DNA of 64,000 nucleotides from Limibacterium fermenti (GTDB lineage: Bacteria > Bacteroidota > Bacteroidia > Bacteroidales > Dysgonomonadaceae): positions 2,480,001 through 2,544,000 of the forward strand of contig NZ_CP159486.1 in NCBI RefSeq assembly GCF_041902845.1, given 5' to 3'. The notes under the pieces are model-generated. The model made no database searches. It had not been told where the DNA came from and saw nothing but the letters and a program-made list of their open reading frames with translations. Shown one piece after another: positions 1 to 9,002 of the stretch (its first letter is position 1; each line of letters begins with the position of its first letter). A program made the translations under genes and the position numbers.

Positions 1-276
1 CTTCTCTTTTTCCGTTCCGGGAAGATTCATATCGGGAACATTATCGGTAGCATGCCATGTAAAATTCGACGTTTTATTGAAAATAGATTGAGTGATCAGA
101 TTTCCCTGATTAAATGTATACGTTCTTCTGATCTTTGAATTTTCCAGGATAAGAGAATCATGATCCAGATATATTTTGCCATCAAGATAAGCTGTATTAT
201 TACCATATACGGGGCCTATAACCAGGAAAAAAATCAAAACTATAATATGGGAATGAAAGGTATTCATTTTCATCAT
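1..276 (-). CDS. Secreted protein, N-terminal part only (runs off the window)
   Basis: The first 92 codons of a leftward gene are visible, opening with two consecutive ATG codons (276 or 273) and reading without a stop to base 1. Residues 1-25 form a signal peptide: polar MMKMNTFHSH, then a hydrophobic core IIVLIFFLVIG and a likely cleavage after VYG. The mature part contains LENSKIRRTYTFNQGNL, a pattern seen at the N-terminus of Bacteroidota exported glycoside hydrolases of the alpha-galactosidase type. That family guess is weak because the catalytic domain lies outside the window. Confidence 0.6.
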   Translation of the reverse strand, partial: MMKMNTFHSHIIVLIFFLVIGPVYGNNTAYLDGKIYLDHDSLILENSKIRRTYTFNQGNLITQSIFNKTSNFTWHATDNVPDMNLPGTEKEK

Positions 277-529
277 TTCATTTACTTATCCGTTATTCAT
301 GCTCAGTCGGAAGATTCAGCCATTGCACTCCGGTCATCGTTTTATACGATTCAGCAAAGGCAAAGAAAATGAAATTAAAAACAAAGGACGCTTAGTTTTG
401 CGAAATAGAATCTTCAAAAAGCGTTAATCTTTGATATTATCCTTCCCCGTTAAACCTCCCAAAACTGTTTAACGGATAAAAAACCTCCGAAACGTCTTCT
501 ACTAATCCTTATGGGCTAACCAAGTAAAA

Positions 530-1828
530 TTATTTTTTAAGTAATTTCAGCGCAAAGTCATAGGCCTTTTCCCATTGTTCGGGATACGTCCAGTGTCCGG
601 TTTCTTCGGCAAGGAAAAGAGTTTTAGGGGCCGTTATTACATTGTACGCGGCATACATCGAAGTCGGGGGACAAGTCACATCATTATACCCCCATGAGTA
701 AAACCCGGGAACATTCAAATGACGGGCGAAATTTACAATATCATAGTATTTACTCGTTTCAATCTTCTGAGATGTATTATTGAACGATAAATTCGAGGCG
801 CTGAACAAATGGGGCCATCCGCCTGCTCGACCGTGTAAATAACCCGTTAAATCGCAGAGGGCGGGATAAAAAGCGACCAATCCTTTTATACGATTATCCA
901 GAGCGGCTGTCACTATCGATAATGCTCCTCCTTGACTACCTCCCATCACAACAATATTATTCCCGTCAAACTCCGGCAGGTTGAAAATAAAATCCACGGC
1001 ACGCACACATCCTAAATATACTCGCTTATAATAATAGCGGTCTTTATCATCGAGATTATAATTCGGATAGCCATCCAGTGCACCGGCACTCAAATTGTTA
1101 TAAACGGATGCATCAAGAGTGACCGGAACCCCATGAATACCTATTTGCAAGGTGATAACTCCTTTTTCAGCCGTATTTACATCTCCATAATAACCACGGA
1201 CTCCCGCCCCCGGCACATGTAGAAGCGCCGGATATTTTCCCGGAGCTTTCGGCACGCAAACAATCCCGAACAAGCGAGTCCCCGGCTTATAATTTTGGAT
1301 ATTCACTTCATACACATTTACCTTCTCGGTACAACGCTCGGGCAACAACCGTACACGGGCATCCAGCGGTATTTTCGACGCCTCGGCCTTCGCTTTTTGC
1401 CAGAACGTCCAAAAGTCTTCCGGCTCATTCGTGGTCGATTGAATGGCATCAGGGCTAAAAGCGGCGGTTGCCAATCCGCTATATTCCTTCCCTTCGTAAG
1501 AAGCTACTACACGACAACGCAAGAAGCCGGCTTCCTTCAGGGTTCCTCCGTCAATGACCGTCGTTCCGTTTTTTAATACGACGTTTTCCGTTTTAACGGG
1601 CGGCATCATCTCAGGCCCGACTTCATACCGAACAGCTACATTCGGAAGTTCAATATCATTTTTTGTGATGGAAACCGCAAACTTGACTTTTTCGTTCGGT
1701 TTGTATACCCAGTCTGTTTTTTCCGGGGCAACATTGACTTTTACAAACGACTCGGCGGGTTGCGCCCAACTGTTTGAATGAATAAAGAAGAAGAGAATTA
1801 CGGATAAAATTGATGTATACTTTTTCAT
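530..1828 (-). CDS. Exported acetyl xylan esterase / CE7-type deacetylase
   Basis: A 432-aa alpha/beta hydrolase of the AXE1 (CE7, acetyl xylan esterase/cephalosporin-C deacetylase) type, which removes acetyl groups from substituted sugars. A signal peptide (MKKYTSILSVILFFFIHSNSWAQ) points to the periplasm or outside. An extra beta-rich domain occupies about residues 25-125. The hydrolase domain follows, with nucleophile motif GGSQGG (Ser298), Asp383 in GYNDVTCPP and His412 in EETGHW as the likely triad. It is the last gene of a leftward cluster with exported oxidoreductases, so it may act on an acetylated sugar handled by that cluster (inference). No strong terminator is visible downstream. 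Confidence 0.85.
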   Translation of the reverse strand: MKKYTSILSVILFFFIHSNSWAQPAESFVKVNVAPEKTDWVYKPNEKVKFAVSITKNDIELPNVAVRYEVGPEMMPPVKTENVVLKNGTTVIDGGTLKEAGFLRCRVVASYEGKEYSGLATAAFSPDAIQSTTNEPEDFWTFWQKAKAEASKIPLDARVRLLPERCTEKVNVYEVNIQNYKPGTRLFGIVCVPKAPGKYPALLHVPGAGVRGYYGDVNTAEKGVITLQIGIHGVPVTLDASVYNNLSAGALDGYPNYNLDDKDRYYYKRVYLGCVRAVDFIFNLPEFDGNNIVVMGGSQGGALSIVTAALDNRIKGLVAFYPALCDLTGYLHGRAGGWPHLFSASNLSFNNTSQKIETSKYYDIVNFARHLNVPGFYSWGYNDVTCPPTSMYAAYNVITAPKTLFLAEETGHWTYPEQWEKAYDFALKLLKK

Positions 1829-1872
1829 ATATTGACTTTTATGCGCTTAAATAAATTAGAACTTGAATACCC

Positions 1873-2127
1873 TTAAATACCCGTTTTCGTCTTTTTCCTT
1901 TTGAATATTTTCAAGACGACCCACCAGACGAACCGTAAAAAAAAGAAGAGGACATACAATCCGATCGTCACGACTACGACATATCCCAATTGCGTAACGA
2001 TTTCCATCCAGGGTGTTTTGTAGAGTATGATTGACAGCACATTTATCACAAATGCGGCAATAAAACAAATCAAAACGATCCGCCCTTCTTTTTTGATTCT
2101 TTTTGATGTAATAACTATATCTTTCAT
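1873..2127 (-). CDS. Small two-helix membrane protein
   Basis: An 84-aa protein with two clear transmembrane segments (VLICFIAAFVINVLSIIL and YVVVVTIGLYVLFFFLRFVWW) and a very basic C-terminus (KIFKRKKTKTG). It starts 11 bp downstream of the Gfo/Idh/MocA gene stop, so it is probably co-transcribed with it. Function unknown. Confidence 0.6.
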   Translation of the reverse strand: MKDIVITSKRIKKEGRIVLICFIAAFVINVLSIILYKTPWMEIVTQLGYVVVVTIGLYVLFFFLRFVWWVVLKIFKRKKTKTGI

Positions 2128-2138
2128 CGCCTATTCTT

Positions 2139-3467
2139 TTATTGAAACTTCATAGATGGTATTTTGTATTCTTCCGGGAAATCGACTTTACATTTTTCTG
2201 CCATGGCCTGATTTCCGAGTAAGCAAAGCATGGTGGCGCTATAGGCCTCTTCTACAATATTCTTTCCTTTCTCGCCCGTGATGCATGCCTGACAAAAAGC
2301 GGATAGAATTTGATCCGATCCGTCTTTATCGGCACCGATCATCGATAACCCGTCATTTACATGAAACCGATCCTCTACTATATAATGAGGTGTATAGGCT
2401 TGTTTCGTTTCCGGACGCCAACTAGGCCCGGCGGCAGGAACAGCGGTAAAGACTTTATCGCCAATCTGCTTCAGCAATTGTTCAATACCCGATTTAGACG
2501 AGGTTTCATCTTCGAGATAATATTTTCCGGTGGCTAAATTCATGGTCCCTTTATGCCCTAATATCTGATCTTCCATACCATTAAATTTATTCGATATGAG
2601 GGACTCATAATTTATTTTTACACCATCGCTATAATGATATATCACATTTACACTGTCATATACTTCCCGTCCATCTTTCCAATGAACAATATCGCCGGTG
2701 CCAATGACCGATTCCGGAATCTTCCGTGTAGCCCAATTACATACTTCCAACTGGTGGGAAGCCAACTCGGTCATAAGACCTGCGGAAGATTCCCAATATA
2801 ACCGCCAATTAATTTTCCGCTCCAAAGAAGGCGAAGGCACCGGACGCCGCCAGTCATGATTGCGAAACCAGTGACATCTCAACCCGACAACATCTCCGAT
2901 GAGGCCGGAATGAATCATCTGCATTCCTTTAATATACTTTTCATCAAACATCCGCTGCATACAGAAGTAAAGCACTTTACCGGTATGCTGATAGGCATCG
3001 TAAATAGCTTTGCATTGTTCCATGGTCAACGCCATCGACTTTTCGCAAAAGACATGTTTGCCGGCCGCCAACCCATCCAACACCATGGGGGCATGCCAAT
3101 TCAGCGGTGTAGCAATAATCACTCCATCAATTTCGGGATTCTCCAGCAGCTTGCGATAATCCGTATAGGTTTTTGCTTTGGGACATAAGGCCAATGCCGC
3201 ATCCAAACTGGGCTGATAATCGTCGCAAAAAGCCACGATTTCAGCATGCGGTATCTGCAGTAAGTTATGAATATGATACTGCCCCCTTGAACCCGTGCCG
3301 ATGACCGCAACACGCGCCCTTTCTTTCTTGATTTCTTCCAACTTATCGGGGGTGAAAGATTGGAGCCACGGCGTGGTGCCGGCCAATAATGCGGCCCCAC
3401 CGGTCATATAACCGATGTTTTTAATAAACTGCCGAAGGCTTACATCTACTTCTTTCTCTTTCTTCAT
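2139..3467 (-). CDS. Exported Gfo/Idh/MocA-family oxidoreductase (442 aa)
   Basis: A probable export signal with hydrophobic stretch GYMTGGAALLAGTT precedes a Rossmann domain with the dinucleotide-binding motif VAVIGTGSRGQYH (about residues 53-65) and the family's EKSMAL motif, where the catalytic Lys normally sits in an EKP-type loop. The family includes NAD-dependent sugar dehydrogenases and GH109-type glycosidases. The usual twin-arginine of Bacteroidota relatives is not obvious here (LRQFIKN), so the export route is uncertain. The start overlaps the end of the upstream apbE-like gene by 4 bp, indicating translational coupling. Confidence 0.82.
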   Translation of the reverse strand: MKKEKEVDVSLRQFIKNIGYMTGGAALLAGTTPWLQSFTPDKLEEIKKERARVAVIGTGSRGQYHIHNLLQIPHAEIVAFCDDYQPSLDAALALCPKAKTYTDYRKLLENPEIDGVIIATPLNWHAPMVLDGLAAGKHVFCEKSMALTMEQCKAIYDAYQHTGKVLYFCMQRMFDEKYIKGMQMIHSGLIGDVVGLRCHWFRNHDWRRPVPSPSLERKINWRLYWESSAGLMTELASHQLEVCNWATRKIPESVIGTGDIVHWKDGREVYDSVNVIYHYSDGVKINYESLISNKFNGMEDQILGHKGTMNLATGKYYLEDETSSKSGIEQLLKQIGDKVFTAVPAAGPSWRPETKQAYTPHYIVEDRFHVNDGLSMIGADKDGSDQILSAFCQACITGEKGKNIVEEAYSATMLCLLGNQAMAEKCKVDFPEEYKIPSMKFQ

Positions 3468-4282
3468 TGTATATCGTAACTAGTTATTTTCTCAATATCA
3501 AACGCCGGAGTGATCGCTTCTTTTTGCTCGTTCGTCGCAATCATCAATGTAGTCGTCAACACTTCGGCTTGTATCGAATTCTTCGCAACGACACTAACGA
3601 GCTTTTTCGCATCGCTATATTCTCCGGTAAACGGATGGATAATATGATTACTGTATAAAGGCGTATTCCCGGAAGTGGAAATATCTTGGTTCATAAGACT
3701 TACTTCTCCCAATATTTCCTCTTTTCGAAAAGGATTTTCGATGCTCACTTTCCAGCAGTCCCCATAAGGATGATGTCCCAGCCCGACAATAGAACTGTTT
3801 CCAAAGTCTATAAAGGCATTTTCAATTGCATTCTCCCGAAGAATCGTTTTCATTTTCTCCATTGCATACCCTTTGGCATATCCACCCAGATCGAAAGCAA
3901 ACTTTTCTGAAGGGAGCAATATGGAATGGGATATTTCATCAAAGGAAACAAGCGAAAAGTCCTTTAAGGTGATATCGAACAATCCGAGGGTTAAAGCGTG
4001 ATAACGTTTACAGCCGGTTAGAACAGTCCACATTTCCGGGCTCACCGACACCGGATTTCCGACAGCTTGTTGATTGAGGCGACTTAATTCGCTCTTCGGA
4101 TCGAACCGGTTAAGCATACCATCGAGTCGTTTGAGTTCCAAAACAATGATGTCCCATACCGATTGTCCCTTCAACTCATCACACCCGGTCATCACAACAT
4201 CAAACCGCGTCCCCATAATTCCTTGTAAAGAACCGTGAAACGTTTCCGATGATTCGTAATAATGTGAATAAGACGAGATCAT
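3464..4282 (-). CDS. apbE: ApbE-family FAD:protein FMN transferase
   Basis: A 272-aa ApbE-like protein. The family attaches FMN covalently to a Thr/Ser of target redox proteins using FAD. Visible family marks are IMGTRFDVVM near the N-terminus, NRFDPKSELSRLN and the core motif DLGGYAKGYA, followed by NSSIVGLG. It lacks an obvious lipobox or signal peptide, unusual for a family that often acts outside the membrane, and is shorter than typical (about 330 aa). It overlaps exported Gfo/Idh/MocA genes by 4 bp on both sides, so the three proteins are likely made together. No flavinylation motif of the DxxTGAT type was seen in those neighbours. Confidence 0.8.
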   Translation of the reverse strand: MISSYSHYYESSETFHGSLQGIMGTRFDVVMTGCDELKGQSVWDIIVLELKRLDGMLNRFDPKSELSRLNQQAVGNPVSVSPEMWTVLTGCKRYHALTLGLFDITLKDFSLVSFDEISHSILLPSEKFAFDLGGYAKGYAMEKMKTILRENAIENAFIDFGNSSIVGLGHHPYGDCWKVSIENPFRKEEILGEVSLMNQDISTSGNTPLYSNHIIHPFTGEYSDAKKLVSVVAKNSIQAEVLTTTLMIATNEQKEAITPAFDIEKITSYDIQ

Positions 4283-5715
4283 TTATTTTCTTTAGCCTTT
4301 TCCACGGCAGTCGTCGTGATAAAATATTTCGCTAAGGTATTGGAATTTTCCCATTCAGGCAAGTCTTGTCCAATTAAATAATTAAAAAACTGTTTGCCGA
4401 CATAGCCGAAATGCGCTTCATGAGGCTCTCTGATTTCAACGGGAATATCAATTAAATAAACTCCTTCTTTTCCGGACACCGCCTTTGCAGACACCTGTGG
4501 ATAGTCATTTTGTATCTCCGTCATCGCTTGATTCAGGGCTGTTTCAAAAGCTACGGCATCCGTCTTGTTACCCTTTTCGATATACAATTGTTTGATAAAC
4601 TGATGCGATTTATCTTGTACCGTTTTAAGCGTCGCGCGCGAACCTTTGATATAGGCGGTGAAGGTATCTCCCCCGCCTTGCGGAGCCTGATAATTCCACA
4701 CGACTTTCAACGCTACGTTCACGTCTTTTACGCGGTAGTGAATGGTCCCGTTTGCATAGACTTGTAATTTGGAATCCTTTATATACTTGCCCAGATAATC
4801 GGGAAACGCATCCATTCCGGTAGAACGCGCGAAATCGGCCAGAGAAAGTTCGGTCGGCCAATGCGTGGCATCCACCACATCAACATCTTTTAGGTAATTG
4901 ATAACTTGTTCGGGAAAACACTTCCAGTTCACCAAGTCGATCAAATGCGTCGTAACATCGGCAATCCCCTCCCCCTGCTGTTCCACATCGTAATACCACG
5001 CGGGACGAATCAACGGATTTCCGGAAACTTCCTTATAAAAATGATGGACGCTTTCCATATAAATGGCCGGATTATCCGAAGTGCCCGTTTCCAGTTTTCC
5101 GAATAATTCTTGATGATGAAGCAGCTTCCGTTCAATGATATTCAAGGCATCGTAGCGTTCGGTCATCATATCATAGATTAATACATGATGAGCCCGGGCG
5201 CTATCATAAGCCTGCTCCAAGAGATGAAAGTTTTCTTTGTTGACGGCCATCGGTTTATCCGATAATACGTGAATACCGGCCTTTACCGATTCGAAAATAT
5301 AACGCGTTTTATCGCGATTATTTCCCGCCAGAACGACCACGTTTCCTTTTTTATCGGCAAGCATTTTCTCGAGAAAGTCCGTTCCCGTATAGACACGTTC
5401 CTTCCATTGCGTAGGATTTTCGGAACGATGATTGTATTGATCGATATTCGCCAGATACTGCTCCAATTCAGCACCTAACGGAGCATATACATAAACCGAA
5501 TCGCTGATCAAGGCAATGGTGGAATCGTTGAGGAGCGATAAATCATTTTTTTGTAAAAGGCTCGCATGAAAATGCCCCGGAGCAAGCACCATCAACTTGA
5601 TTTCGCCGTCTTTTCCTAAAGCACCGTTCACCGCACTTTCTTTTTTAGCACCTGAGCCACATCCGGCAAAGAGCAAAAAGATACTTGCTATCACTACATT
5701 CGATATACATTTCAT
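4279..5715 (-). CDS. Gfo/Idh/MocA-family lipoprotein oxidoreductase
   Basis: A long relative of the Gfo/Idh/MocA family with a lipoprotein signal (MKCISNVVIASIFLLFAGCGS; lipobox FAGC), so it is probably membrane-anchored. The start is placed at the ATG at 5715, three codons inside the longest frame, because the signal peptide begins there. The nucleotide-binding region is divergent (VLAPGHFHASLLQK), and the catalytic-loop Lys is in SDKPMAV. The C-terminal half is the alpha/beta substrate-binding domain. It overlaps the apbE-like gene by 4 bp. The substrate is unknown; the context suggests a sugar or amino-sugar derivative. Confidence 0.75.
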   Translation of the reverse strand: MKCISNVVIASIFLLFAGCGSGAKKESAVNGALGKDGEIKLMVLAPGHFHASLLQKNDLSLLNDSTIALISDSVYVYAPLGAELEQYLANIDQYNHRSENPTQWKERVYTGTDFLEKMLADKKGNVVVLAGNNRDKTRYIFESVKAGIHVLSDKPMAVNKENFHLLEQAYDSARAHHVLIYDMMTERYDALNIIERKLLHHQELFGKLETGTSDNPAIYMESVHHFYKEVSGNPLIRPAWYYDVEQQGEGIADVTTHLIDLVNWKCFPEQVINYLKDVDVVDATHWPTELSLADFARSTGMDAFPDYLGKYIKDSKLQVYANGTIHYRVKDVNVALKVVWNYQAPQGGGDTFTAYIKGSRATLKTVQDKSHQFIKQLYIEKGNKTDAVAFETALNQAMTEIQNDYPQVSAKAVSGKEGVYLIDIPVEIREPHEAHFGYVGKQFFNYLIGQDLPEWENSNTLAKYFITTTAVEKAKENK

Positions 5716-5868
5716 TACGATCAAAATTTTAATGATTCAGTATTTTAACGATTTAGGTTGCACAGAGAAAATAAAGAGATTTCGGAGAGTTCCTCCACAG
5801 AGCCTTTAGCAGTGTATTTTGTGCAACTTCATAAAAACCGATACAATTCGTTCAATCCTTTATTCTCA

Positions 5869-5945
5869 ATTAGTAATTAGTAATTAGTAATTAGTAATTT
5901 GTATTTTGTATTTTGTAATTAGTAATTAGTAATTAGTAATTTGTA
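5869..5945. repeat. Heptanucleotide array, unit ATTAGTA, 11 copies
   Basis: Eleven consecutive 7-bp units: ATTAGTA four times, then ATTTGTA, TTTTGTA twice, ATTAGTA three times and ATTTGTA. The array ends 6 bp from the stop codon of the neighbouring leftward oxidoreductase gene, so it lies in that gene's 3' untranslated region. No reading frame uses it. Confidence 0.9.
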
Positions 5946-5951
5946 ATTACC

Positions 5952-6959
5952 TTACAGTTTTCCGATCAGTTTTCTGGCTTCTTTCTCAGCTTTGCGATAG
6001 GTTTCCTCCATCGAAATGATCTTACCGCCTTTTCGCTGGCTTTCATTGGAAGCTTCCATAAACGTAAAGATTTCGAGGGTTTCCTTTTCATCCACGGGAA
6101 CAACTCCGGTTTTAAAGAATTTCAATATTTCAACCAGGAGATTCTGATAACCATCGTACGTACCGACAGGCACCGCTTCTTTATCGGTAAAAGCCGTTCC
6201 GCCGTAAAGCTGACGACCTTTTTGGATACCGCGAAAAGTGCCGATTCTACCATCTTTCCACTTTCCGACTACAACATCCGTATTGTCGGGCGACGACATC
6301 CGGCTGACCTCTACACATCCGGTACCCATGACCGTAAACAGCGTTTCCACACCATGTAACCCATAGAACCCGAAATCAGGATGGGTAGGTTCGTGTTTGT
6401 GCGGAGAATAACAGTCGGCACCGGTAACGTTTCCAAACTCTCCGTTCCTTATTTTCAAGGTTTGAGGAACAAAGCGCAAAGCAGATGATGAAAAAACCGG
6501 GATATGGTATTTTTTAGCCAATTCGAAGATAGCAATCGATTGAGCAAGCGTGGCTCCTATCGGCTTATCGATGAACACTCTTTTACCGCTTTTAAACACC
6601 TCGTTGGCTTGCTCTAAATGCACACGTCCGTCATTTGTCTCCAACAAGACATATTCAACCTTTTCCAGTAATTCGGCGATGGAAGAAGTGATTTCCACCC
6701 CTTCTTTTTTCACATCTTCGATATATTGAGGAATACGTTCATAACTAGACTTTATGGTACGCGATCCGTAAGGATAGGCCGCAACAACAGCAAAATCCTT
6801 AAACTCACCGTTATTTCCTTCGCCGTTTATAAACTTCGTGAAGGCGACCGAATGAGAAGTATCTAATCCGATGATCCCGATTTTAAATTTCTTTTGAGCA
6901 AAAGCGGTTAAAGTCACCGCAAAAAAGATTGTCAAAAGTAAAAATGATTTACTGTTCAT
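5952..6959 (-). CDS. Exported Gfo/Idh/MocA-family oxidoreductase
   Basis: A 335-aa protein starting with a signal peptide (MNSKSFLLLTIFFAVTLTAFAQ), so the start at 6959 is preferred over an upstream in-frame ATG at 6992 that would bury the signal and overlap nagB. The Rossmann motif is IGIIGLDTSHSVAF and the catalytic-loop motif is IDKPIGA. It follows nagB by 16 bp and closes the amino-sugar operon, suggesting a periplasmic role on a related sugar or a GH109-like activity (inference). Confidence 0.8.
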   Translation of the reverse strand: MNSKSFLLLTIFFAVTLTAFAQKKFKIGIIGLDTSHSVAFTKFINGEGNNGEFKDFAVVAAYPYGSRTIKSSYERIPQYIEDVKKEGVEITSSIAELLEKVEYVLLETNDGRVHLEQANEVFKSGKRVFIDKPIGATLAQSIAIFELAKKYHIPVFSSSALRFVPQTLKIRNGEFGNVTGADCYSPHKHEPTHPDFGFYGLHGVETLFTVMGTGCVEVSRMSSPDNTDVVVGKWKDGRIGTFRGIQKGRQLYGGTAFTDKEAVPVGTYDGYQNLLVEILKFFKTGVVPVDEKETLEIFTFMEASNESQRKGGKIISMEETYRKAEKEARKLIGKL

Positions 6960-6975
6960 AGCTATATTATTTTTA

Positions 6976-7761
6976 TTATAACAGAGATGCACTGTCTTGA
7001 TCCAAATAAAGAATCACATTGTCTTTGGTACGCAAAATAGTTGCCGGGCAAGCTTCATCGATACGATCGTGTAACGTACGGAAAACTGCCTGAGCCTTAT
7101 TTTTTGACGGAACGATACAAAACATACTATCCGCTTTTAAAAGAGCCGGTATCGTAACGGTGATAGCACGCAGCGGCACACGATCGATGTCGGTAAAACA
7201 TTTGTCGTTGACTTGCTGGCGACGACAAGCTAAATCCAACTCCACAGCCTTTACCCTTTGCGGATCGTTGAAGTCGGCCACATGCGGATCGTTAAACGCG
7301 ATATGCCCGTTTTCCCCTATTCCCAAACAAACGATATCCACCGGATTATCTCTCAATAAAACGCCATACCGCTCGCATTCCAGAGATATATCGGAAGCCT
7401 GGCCATTCATATAATGAACACTTTTAAACGGGACCTTACCGAAAAGCCGTTCCTTTAAAAAATTTCCAAACCCTTGCGGAGCATCTTTCTTCAAGCCGAT
7501 ATATTCATCCATATGGAAAGCATTGATCCGTGTCCAGTCAATGTCTTTATCCGATATCAGATAACGGATGAATTCGTCTTGAGAGGGTGCTGCCGCAAAA
7601 ATCATATTTACTTCGCTTTTTTGTTGCAAAAGCGCCTTTATTCTATCGGCTGTATCTTGAGCAGCCATTTTCCCCATCTCTTGCCGTGTGGGGAAGACCT
7701 TCACTTGTAGTTTTTCTTTTTGGAAAACTGTTGTCGTTTTTTCAGTTTCTGTAGATGACAT
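6976..7761 (-). CDS. nagB: Glucosamine-6-phosphate deaminase
   Basis: A 261-aa NagB-family isomerase/deaminase that converts glucosamine-6-phosphate to fructose-6-phosphate and ammonia in the cytoplasm. Family motifs include INAFHMDEYIGL, with the catalytic Asp-Glu region, and LGIGENGHIAFNDP, with the ring-opening His. The N-terminus overlaps the end of nagA by 20 bp, so the two are coupled. The C-terminus ends after LYLDQDSASLL, without the longer extension of some homologues. Confidence 0.92.
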   Translation of the reverse strand: MSSTETEKTTTVFQKEKLQVKVFPTRQEMGKMAAQDTADRIKALLQQKSEVNMIFAAAPSQDEFIRYLISDKDIDWTRINAFHMDEYIGLKKDAPQGFGNFLKERLFGKVPFKSVHYMNGQASDISLECERYGVLLRDNPVDIVCLGIGENGHIAFNDPHVADFNDPQRVKAVELDLACRRQQVNDKCFTDIDRVPLRAITVTIPALLKADSMFCIVPSKNKAQAVFRTLHDRIDEACPATILRTKDNVILYLDQDSASLL

Positions 7762-8929
7762 TTCCTTCTAATATAGTAGTTAATACATGAATTGTTTCAT
7801 CGAAGATGACCAGGTCGGCATCCTTTCCGGGAGCGATAGAGCCTTTTGTTTGATCTGTTTTTATAATGCGGGCAGGCGTCAGCGTCATCATTTTCACGGC
7901 ATCCACCAACGGCACTTCGGCTATATTGACCATTGTACGCACCAATCTGTCGGCGGTAGCCACGCTTCCCGCAAAAGCGCTACGGTTGGGAAGTTTGGCT
8001 ACGCCATCTTCAATGATAACCTCTTGTCCGTTTTTCAAACTACCTAAAATCGATTTTCCGTCAGGCATTCCCGCCCCACGCATCGAGTCGGTACACAAAG
8101 CCGTTTTATCCGGCCCTTTAAACTTATACACAAATTGAAGCAAAGGCTTGGGGAGATGCACGCCATCGGCAATAATCTCCACCGTCATATCATCCAATAG
8201 ATAAGCCGCCTCTACCGCCCCGGCATACCGGAATGCATTTCTTCGCGTTACGCTCGACATGGCGGAATAAAGATGAGTGGCATGGGTAAATCCGGCATAA
8301 TACGCTTTCTCCACCTCTTCGTATATCGCATCGGTGTGAGCGACCGACGGTAAAATATTTCTTTCCGTGAGGACTCTTCCGAATTCAAGGGCGCCATTGA
8401 GTTCCGGTGCAAGGCTCCAGCGAACAATATCGTCCGAAGCATCGAGAATACGGTTATACTCTTCCGGCTGAGGATTACGAAGATATTTAGGATCTTGTGC
8501 CCCTCGTTGATTATATGAGAAATAAGGGCCCTCCAAATGCAATCCCAAAAATTTCGCCCCTCGCACATTTTGTTTCACGGCTTCCTTATAGATGGAAAAC
8601 GTATGAAGCAATTCATCCGTCGTGCTCGTCAATGTTGTCGGTAATAATGAAGTCGTACCGTAACGGGCATGTGTCTCGGCCGCTCCCAGATAGGCCTCGA
8701 CCGTGCCATCCATAAAGTCATACCCGCCACCCCCGTGAATGTGGATATCGATAAATCCGGGCGATACATATTGCCCTTGGGCATCGATCCATTCATCTGT
8801 GTCAAGAAGAGATATCGCAGATGAAGGAACGAGGCCGCTGATTTTTCCGTCTTCACAAACGACGGCGACATTTTCTATTATCTGATCGGGAAGAATGACT
8901 TTCCCGTTTGTTATAATCAATCGTTTCAT
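7742..8929 (-). CDS. nagA: N-acetylglucosamine-6-phosphate deacetylase
   Basis: A 395-aa amidohydrolase-fold enzyme that deacetylates GlcNAc-6-phosphate to glucosamine-6-phosphate, feeding the overlapping nagB product. Visible motifs are the metal-binding GFIDIHIHGGGG, the LEGPYF motif, SVAHTDAIYEE, HATHLYSAMS and the catalytic Asp in LCTDSMRGAGMPDG. It is the second gene after the MFS transporter in a leftward operon, 73 bp downstream of it. Confidence 0.93.
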   Translation of the reverse strand: MKRLIITNGKVILPDQIIENVAVVCEDGKISGLVPSSAISLLDTDEWIDAQGQYVSPGFIDIHIHGGGGYDFMDGTVEAYLGAAETHARYGTTSLLPTTLTSTTDELLHTFSIYKEAVKQNVRGAKFLGLHLEGPYFSYNQRGAQDPKYLRNPQPEEYNRILDASDDIVRWSLAPELNGALEFGRVLTERNILPSVAHTDAIYEEVEKAYYAGFTHATHLYSAMSSVTRRNAFRYAGAVEAAYLLDDMTVEIIADGVHLPKPLLQFVYKFKGPDKTALCTDSMRGAGMPDGKSILGSLKNGQEVIIEDGVAKLPNRSAFAGSVATADRLVRTMVNIAEVPLVDAVKMMTLTPARIIKTDQTKGSIAPGKDADLVIFDETIHVLTTILEGNVIYRN

Positions 8930-9002
8930 TGTATATTTTTTTACTTAGTCTCTCTGTTACTTTCTTTATTTCTCCGGTCCTCCGTCTCCCTGCCCCTTTC
9001 AG

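Noticed and set aside
160..372. Rightward 70-aa frame at the left edge of the window
   Set aside because: It is opposite the secreted protein gene on the minus strand, which has a proper signal peptide and start.
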